Shown: positions 15,780 through 19,259 of the stretch, one piece after another
Layout of the letters: each line of letters starts with the position of its first letter
Position numbering within the stretch: the stretch's first letter is position 1
NCBI GenBank assembly: GCA_964246695.1
Contig: CAXTSI010000115.1
Coordinates: forward strand, 1 to 19,259
Length of the DNA stretch: 19,259 nucleotides
DNA from: Stigonema sp964246695
GTDB taxonomy: Bacteria > Cyanobacteriota > Cyanobacteriia > Cyanobacteriales > Nostocaceae
Reading direction: 5' to 3'
Position numbers and translations under genes: made by a program
The notes under the pieces: model-generated
Seen by the model: only the letters and a program-made list of their open reading frames with translations
What the model was told of the DNA's origin: nothing
Databases searched by the model: none

Positions 15780-16154
15780 TTAAAATTGATCGCCTAGAGT
15801 ACTGCCATCATCGACATCTTTATAGAGAGCTTTAATACTCTTATCCACAATCTCCTGCACTCGTTCCGGATGACGTTTCTGATATTGTTCTAGCAATGTC
15901 TCTTTATTCAAAAGGGGAGAGAGCTTAACCTTCACCTTCTGTACATCATCGCGACTACCTCCCCCTCCTAGTTCCAAAACGTAAATTTTAACTTTACCTT
16001 TTCCTTCCTTTTTCACCGTCACCTGTAGCTCCAGTTCCACGGAATCTACGTTTAAAAATGGGACATCTGTCTCCTTGTCTGGGGAGGCTGCTAGCAATTC
16101 TCGCTTAACCTGCTCTATTAGTTCTGCTAGTCCAATGAGGTTTTCTTCTGACAT
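15780..16154 (-). CDS. Trypco2 (trypsin-co-occurring domain 2) family protein
   Basis: A 124-residue protein starting at ATG 16154 (a TTG two codons upstream at 16160 is possible; AGGGA lies 5 nt before the TTG and 11 nt before the ATG). Residues about 5-22 form a helix (L-A-E-L-I-E-Q-V-K-R-E-L). Then come V-D-S-V-E-L-E-L-Q-V-T-V, K-I-Y-V-L-E-L-G-G-G-G-S, and a V-x-V-x-L-x-P strand ending at about 82. This order matches the Trypco2 family, described in comparative-genomic work as associated with trypsin-like and caspase-like proteases in predicted bacterial conflict systems. The extra tail (83-124) is helical and charged. It is the first gene of the operon with CHAT-CHASE2 and DUF928 and may act as a recruiting adaptor. 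Family assignment is by pattern memory. Confidence 0.8.
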   Translation of the reverse strand: MSEENLIGLAELIEQVKRELLAASPDKETDVPFLNVDSVELELQVTVKKEGKGKVKIYVLELGGGGSRDDVQKVKVKLSPLLNKETLLEQYQKRHPERVQEIVDKSIKALYKDVDDGSTLGDQF

Positions 16155-16181
16155 TTGCAAATTTTTCCCTAGCTATTTAAG

Positions 16182-16209
16182 TAAATATATATATTTATAC
16201 TGATGTAAA
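16182..16209 (-). promoter_or_regulatory. Candidate promoter of Trypco2-CHAT-CHASE2-DUF928 operon
   Basis: On the reverse strand TTTACA (16209-16204) is followed after 16 nt by TATTTA (16187-16182), close to sigma-70-type boxes, about 28 nt before ATG 16154. The surrounding A+T-rich alternation (TATATATA) makes other placements possible. Confidence 0.25.
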
Positions 16210-16221
16210 AACGGTTAATTT

Positions 16222-16382
16222 ACAAAGTGTTCAAAGTAGAAATAATTTCCTCAGATAGTGTTAATGCCGTTTGTGTAATACCAGATAATCCGGGAAATTT
16301 ATCGACATAATCTGCTTAATTACAATATCCTCGCCTCCCTTGCCAATTTTTTGGCAACTGTTTTACGCACTGGCTCAGAACT
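16222..16382 (-). pseudogene. Decayed HEPN-domain gene (copy C)
   Basis: Remnant of the C-terminal half of an HEPN gene. It shares GAAATAATTTCCTCA, CGGGAAATTTATCGACATAATCTGC and TTACGCACT...TCAGAACTAAG with copy A at 3531-3752 and, less closely, with the intact gene next door. Stops and indels break the frame. It is closer to copy A than to the intact neighbour, so it is not simply a recent tandem duplicate of it. Confidence 0.7.
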
Positions 16383-16509
16383 AAGCGAGCAACGAGCGAT
16401 CGCCACAGGCGGTACTCAACTTACTCCCCTGTTATCACCTTAGCTTCACTAAGCGCGAGTTATTTTGGTGATTTAGGCGACTATAGGCTCACACACTAAT
16501 AAATATCCT
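16383..16509. other. Short spacer, no gene
   Basis: One HIP1 octamer is at about 16395. A separated inverted pair ATCACC/GGTGAT flanks 16434-16475, and a small TTAG-CTTCA-CTAA hairpin lies inside it. No promoter or coding sequence is supported. Confidence 0.35.
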
Positions 16510-16887
16510 CTAAATACTGTTCAATGTATAAATTATCTCTTCAGCTAAACTTATAGATGCTGTGGTGAAACTGGATAAACCGGGGAAGAAAGCAACGTAA
16601 TCGGCTTGGTTACGAAACAAGCGCAACCGCTTCAATTTACGTCCTACTGATTTATGCACTGAATCAGGATTAAGCAGAAATTGATCGCTAACATATGTGT
16701 GAGCGTTACTTGTTGTCGGAATAGAATGTCCCTCTTTATCCTGCAAGTGATTTTTTGCCAAGTTGAAAGCGGCATAATAAGCTAGATGGATAGTAACACG
16801 CAACTGAGCCTCCTGATAGGCAGAAGTAGTCACAAGACTTGCGAGTTTCTTGGCTAGATTAAGATACTCTAACCAGTCGAACGTCAT
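16510..16887 (-). CDS. HEPN-domain protein (UPF0332-like), possible toxin
   Basis: A 125-residue all-helical protein. Motifs fit the UPF0332-type HEPN fold: an early W-x-E-Y-L-x-L-A-K, then L-R-V-T-I-H-L-A-Y-Y-A-A-F-N-L-A-K at about 29-45, and R-N-Q-A-D-Y at 92-97. In HEPN ribonucleases the R-x4-6-H motif is catalytic; here the histidine position is Tyr, as in other UPF0332-like members, so RNase activity is uncertain. ATG 16887 has GGAG 7 nt upstream. That site and the first 29 nt lie inside the preceding gene, a classic coupling overlap. I infer a two-gene conflict or toxin-antitoxin-like unit in which this is the effector. Three decayed relatives lie in the same window. Confidence 0.78.
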   Translation of the reverse strand: MTFDWLEYLNLAKKLASLVTTSAYQEAQLRVTIHLAYYAAFNLAKNHLQDKEGHSIPTTSNAHTYVSDQFLLNPDSVHKSVGRKLKRLRLFRNQADYVAFFPGLSSFTTASISLAEEIIYTLNSI

Positions 16888-17239
16888 CCTGAAACTCCGG
16901 AGTAGTAATCAAATGCTTTTGAACTTCGTATGGGAGAGGTCGCAACCAATCTTCATCGAACTGATTGAGCCTGTCAAGTGCATCATGAGGGTCACGTTCT
17001 GTCAAAATTGAGAGTACCAGATGCACATAGTCGATGATTTCTGGGTCGTGGTCAATCCGAAGAAATAGCTGTTCATCGGGAAAATAAAAGCGAACTTTTT
17101 GAGCTGCTGACTGTAAGGGAGCAATAAGAAAGGGATATTTGTCCAGAAACTGGATAATTTCTGTTTTTTCTCTGAAGGTGTACAACTGCTCAAGGGATTT
17201 GATGTCAGCTTGAGAGATGCTAAGTGCTGTGTCTGTCAT
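16859..17239 (-). CDS. Acidic partner protein of HEPN module
   Basis: A 126-residue protein, start chosen at ATG 17239. The frame is open to a TTG at 17326, but the 29 extra codons look non-coding, and the homologous leader at 7683 has an in-frame stop at the same place. Visible features are F-R-E-K-T-E-I-I-Q-F-L-D-K-Y-P-F-L at about 24-40, F-P-D-E-Q-L-F-L-R-I at 54-63, and H-D-A-L-D-R-L-N-Q-F-D-E-D-W near 90. It is acidic, with no membrane segment. I recall this type as a widespread cyanobacterial protein encoded just ahead of HEPN genes, but it has no established function known to me. It is not a recognisable nucleotidyltransferase, so this is not a standard MNT-HEPN pair. By order and overlap it may be the antitoxin or regulator. 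Confidence 0.72.
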   Translation of the reverse strand: MTDTALSISQADIKSLEQLYTFREKTEIIQFLDKYPFLIAPLQSAAQKVRFYFPDEQLFLRIDHDPEIIDYVHLVLSILTERDPHDALDRLNQFDEDWLRPLPYEVQKHLITTPEFQDDVRLVRVS

Positions 17240-17312
17240 GGCTTCGTGTTGGTTGCGGTTATCGGCTATGATTACTATTGTTGCAAAAATTCCGGTCAAG
17301 CGGGAGCAGAGA
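17240..17312 (-). promoter_or_regulatory. Conserved leader upstream of HEPN module
   Basis: Aligns with 7683-7755 upstream of the copy B start, with conserved islands (CTATGAT, ACTATTGTTG, AAGCGGGA). Retention in two copies suggests a promoter or operator moved with the module. Confidence 0.4.
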
Positions 17313-17547
17313 GATTTGCACCTCAAGCCTTACCACATAAAATCACCTCTCGTGTCGATATAGCGTTCCTCTTCTCCAACCTTAACCCGTGCCGTTAAGA
17401 TGCTACACAAGGCTTTAACGTAAATTTTGGGACAAATAAATAGCATGTAAATTCGTATATACACTGTCAAAACCTGCTAAAGCACCCGTTCCTCTCCCAA
17501 TCAACTAACCTATAAATAAATAGCGCTTTCAAGTGGTGGGTAAACTC
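17313..17547. other. Divergent intergenic region before Uma2 gene
   Basis: No gene is seen. TATAAATAAATAG near 17511-17523 is a possible -10 region for the Uma2 gene, and GGTGGG about 9 nt before ATG 17548 is a weak ribosome binding site. Confidence 0.3.
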
Positions 17548-18276
17548 ATGGTTGAGCAACTTTTAATCAATGATGATGATTACTACGTGCCAGATGCCAA
17601 TCTGCTAGTTACTGAAGATGACACGCCTGTGGATAATTTCGCTTCTGCTAAACAACAACGCCTTTTAGTCGGTTCTCTTTACAGTTCTTTACAAGAGCAG
17701 GCTTTTTTAGCCGAAGCCAATGTCGGGATTTACTACACGGATCTTCAACCTGCCATTGTACCTGATGTCTTCCTCAGCTTTGATGTCCAAGTTCCGCAAA
17801 ATTGGTGGTCAAAGCAAAACCGTTGTTACATGGTTTGGAAGTTTGGCAAACCTCCAGAAGTGGTGATTGAAATTGTCTCCAATAAAGAAGGTGATGAACT
17901 GGGGAAAAAACTGAAAATTTATGAGCATATGCGGGTTAGTTACTATATTGTATATGACCCTAGTCAGCAATTAGGAGAGCAAGTGCTGCGTATCTATGAA
18001 TATAGGGGAAGACGCTACTTTGAAACGAAAGAAACTTGGTTAGAGCAAGTTGGGTTAGGTCTTACCTTATGGGAAGGTGAATTTGAAGGAAGGCAGGATG
18101 TTTGGTTGCGCTGGTGTTATCAGGATGATCGTGTTCTACCTACTGGCGATGAACGGGCTGAACAAGCTGAACAACGTGCTGAACAAGCTGAACAACGTGC
18201 CCAACAGGCTGAAGGACGCGCTCAATTATTAGCAGAAAGACTGCGAGATATGGGAATAGATCCTAACACCCTGTAG
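17548..18276 (+). CDS. Uma2 (DUF820) family nuclease-fold protein
   Basis: A 242-residue protein starting at ATG 17548. GTG codons at 17533 and 17536 would add up to five residues. The Uma2 domain (about 20-190) is a restriction-endonuclease-like PD-(D/E)xK fold. The acidic residue is in V-P-D-V (Asp73), E is in V-I-E-I-V-S (Glu108), and K is in K-L-K-I-Y-E (Lys123); all are present. Residues about 200-232 form a heptad-repeat coiled coil (A-E-Q-A-E-Q-R) encoded by a 21-nt tandem repeat, and the end is R-D-M-G-I-D-P-N. Uma2 genes are strongly multiplied in filamentous cyanobacteria, often with such tails. Their role is unproven; nuclease activity is predicted only from the fold. It stands alone, convergent with miaA. 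Confidence 0.88.
   Translation: MVEQLLINDDDYYVPDANLLVTEDDTPVDNFASAKQQRLLVGSLYSSLQEQAFLAEANVGIYYTDLQPAIVPDVFLSFDVQVPQNWWSKQNRCYMVWKFGKPPEVVIEIVSNKEGDELGKKLKIYEHMRVSYYIVYDPSQQLGEQVLRIYEYRGRRYFETKETWLEQVGLGLTLWEGEFEGRQDVWLRWCYQDDRVLPTGDERAEQAEQRAEQAEQRAQQAEGRAQLLAERLRDMGIDPNTL
18157..18219 (+). repeat. 21-nt tandem repeat in Uma2 tail
   Basis: Two identical 21-nt units (18157-18177 and 18178-18198, starting GCTGAACAAGCTGAACAACG) and a third diverged unit (18199-18219) encode seven-residue A-E-Q-A-E-Q-R coiled-coil blocks. Identical codons indicate recent slippage expansion. Confidence 0.8.
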
Positions 18277-18293
18277 AGAAGCTCAAGGTCGCG

Positions 18294-19208
18294 TCAAGAC
18301 AAAACAAATTGTTGCACTCGATGCCAAACTTTCTCTATTAAATCAGGGTGTTCGGCATCAAACCATTGAATTTGAGGATATGCTTTAAACCAGGTGCGTT
18401 GTCGCTTGGCAAATTGCCGAGTGTGTAAAACCGTTAATTCTTTAGCTTCGTTTAAAGAAATATCCCCAGCCAAATATTGCTTGATTTCTTGATATCCCAA
18501 AGTATTCAACAAAGGTAAATCAGCACCGTATTTCTGGCAAAGATACTCCACTTCAGCTACTAAGCCATCTGCGATCATCTTCTCTGTACGCTGGGTAATG
18601 CGGCTGGTGAGGTGAGCAGAATCACAATCTAAACCTATTTGCAGTATTGGATAATTCGGGGGATTCTCTCCTTGCTGCTCGGAAATCGGGCGACCAGTGA
18701 TGTAAAATACCTCCAATGCTCTTAAAGTTCGCACTGGATCGTGGGGATGAATCTTTTTTGCCGCCACAACGTCAACTTGTTGCAGCATCGCATACAGTTG
18801 TTTTTGTCCCAAAGATTCCAGTTGCGATCGCAATTCATCAAGCGGTGCAACTCTAGGAATCTTCATTCCCTGCGTTATAGACCGTATGTATAAACCAGTA
18901 CCACCAACTAGGAAGAGTGGGGGAGTGGGGGAAGATGAGGAAGTGGGGGGAGTAGAAATTAAGGCTTGCGCTTGCTCCTGGTATTCTGCCACTGTCATGG
19001 TGTCTGTGGGGTTGCAGACATCAATTAAATAGTGTGGTATCAACTTTTGTTCAGCTGCTGTAGGCTTAGCCGTACCAATATCAAACTCGCGGTACACTTG
19101 ACGGGAATCTGCACTCAGAATTACAGAACCGCTACGCATAGCTAACACAGATGCTAAGCCCGACTTGCCTGTCGCCGTTGCCCCACAAATCACAATTAAT
19201 TTAGTCAT
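18294..19208 (-). CDS. miaA: tRNA dimethylallyltransferase
   Basis: A 304-residue enzyme that transfers the dimethylallyl group from DMAPP to N6 of A37 in tRNAs reading UNN codons. The P-loop G-A-T-A-T-G-K-S is at 9-16. D-S-R-Q-V-Y follows at about 34-39 (catalytic Asp and substrate base contact), then D-I-G-T-A-K-P-T, G-G-T-G-L-Y-I-R near 102-109, and R-Q-F-A-K-R-Q-R-T-W-F near 275, all conserved in MiaA. Length is normal. Residues about 86-99 are a low-complexity Thr/Pro/Ser run encoded by a G-rich repeat, placed in a surface region before the G-G-T-G-L-Y segment. ATG 19208 is preceded by a heptamer tandem array, so the native promoter is beyond it or outside the window. No hfq follows, unlike in enterobacteria. 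Confidence 0.96.
   Translation of the reverse strand: MTKLIVICGATATGKSGLASVLAMRSGSVILSADSRQVYREFDIGTAKPTAAEQKLIPHYLIDVCNPTDTMTVAEYQEQAQALISTPPTSSSSPTPPLFLVGGTGLYIRSITQGMKIPRVAPLDELRSQLESLGQKQLYAMLQQVDVVAAKKIHPHDPVRTLRALEVFYITGRPISEQQGENPPNYPILQIGLDCDSAHLTSRITQRTEKMIADGLVAEVEYLCQKYGADLPLLNTLGYQEIKQYLAGDISLNEAKELTVLHTRQFAKRQRTWFKAYPQIQWFDAEHPDLIEKVWHRVQQFVLS
18911..18952. repeat. G-rich low-complexity repeat inside miaA
   Basis: The plus strand shows irregular repeats of AGTGGGGG and GGAAGA-type units. They are in frame with miaA and encode its Thr/Pro/Ser-rich insert. Similar G-rich microsatellite-like runs are common between genes of filamentous cyanobacteria, so it may have expanded in place. 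Confidence 0.6.
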
Positions 19209-19210
19209 TT

Positions 19211-19259
19211 GTTGGTTGTTGGTTGTTAGTTGTTAGTTGTTAGTTGTTAGTTGTTAGTT
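19211..19259. repeat. Heptanucleotide tandem repeat (STRR type)
   Basis: Seven exact 7-nt units run to the window edge: two GTTGGTT followed by five GTTAGTT. They begin 2 nt upstream of the miaA start codon. This fits the short tandemly repeated repetitive sequences known from heterocystous cyanobacteria. The array may continue beyond the window. Confidence 0.9.

Noticed and set aside
17240..17326. 29-codon N-terminal extension (TTG start) of the HEPN partner gene
   Set aside because: The homologous leader of copy B has an in-frame stop, so the similarity is at DNA level only; ATG 17239 is the better start.
18157..19259. Tandem repeats considered as a CRISPR array
   Set aside because: Units are 7 or 21 nt, contiguous and without unique spacers; they are coding heptads and an STRR array.

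Overview
The window looks like chromosomal DNA of a filamentous, probably nostocalean, cyanobacterium. Reasons: HIP1 octamers (GCGATCGC) recur throughout, heptanucleotide tandem repeats and cyanobacterial palindromic repeats lie between genes, and the families seen (DUF928, CHASE2, Uma2, CHAT, GlcD-type glycolate dehydrogenase) are typical of that group. Genes are loosely packed and separated by decayed gene remnants, so this is an accessory, rearranged stretch between two housekeeping points (glcD and miaA).

Left part (1-5030): a decayed tyrosine-recombinase tail, a lone tRNA-Lys(CTT) with a degenerate D-loop, a cupin protein, a small Gly/Ala-rich membrane protein, glcD, a decayed HEPN gene, and the 3' part of a HEAT-like repeat gene. 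Two inverted copies of a palindromic repeat lie at 634-711 and 1864-1977. Middle left (5044-7989): a membrane-anchored SGNH hydrolase and a histidine kinase with a cyclic-nucleotide-binding-like domain. The kinase has lost its usual upstream partner, a thioredoxin-reductase-like flavoprotein that survives only as about 60 codons. Directly upstream is a second decayed, internally deleted HEPN module.

Centre (7990-16154): the most interesting locus. A 1418-residue protein on the + strand joins a signal peptide, three Omp85-type POTRA domains, about nine TPRs and a C-terminal CHAT protease, with no beta-barrel. Tail-to-tail with it, 14 nt apart, is a compact minus-strand operon: Trypco2 protein, then CHAT-CHASE2 membrane protein, then exported DUF928 protein. 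The last two overlap as ATGA. Two predicted caspase-like proteases, one apparently cytosolic and one apparently periplasmic, therefore lie together with an envelope sensor domain and a conflict-associated small domain. I infer an envelope-monitoring stress, cell-death or defence system; the sequence does not prove it.

Right part (16160-19259): a third HEPN remnant, then an intact overlapping pair (small acidic protein plus UPF0332-like HEPN protein) resembling a toxin-antitoxin or conflict module, a Uma2 nuclease-fold protein with a heptad-repeat tail, and miaA with a G-rich repeat inserted in frame and a heptamer array at its 5' side. The window thus holds one intact and three decayed relatives of the same HEPN module, two of them at the outer edges of the CHAT locus.
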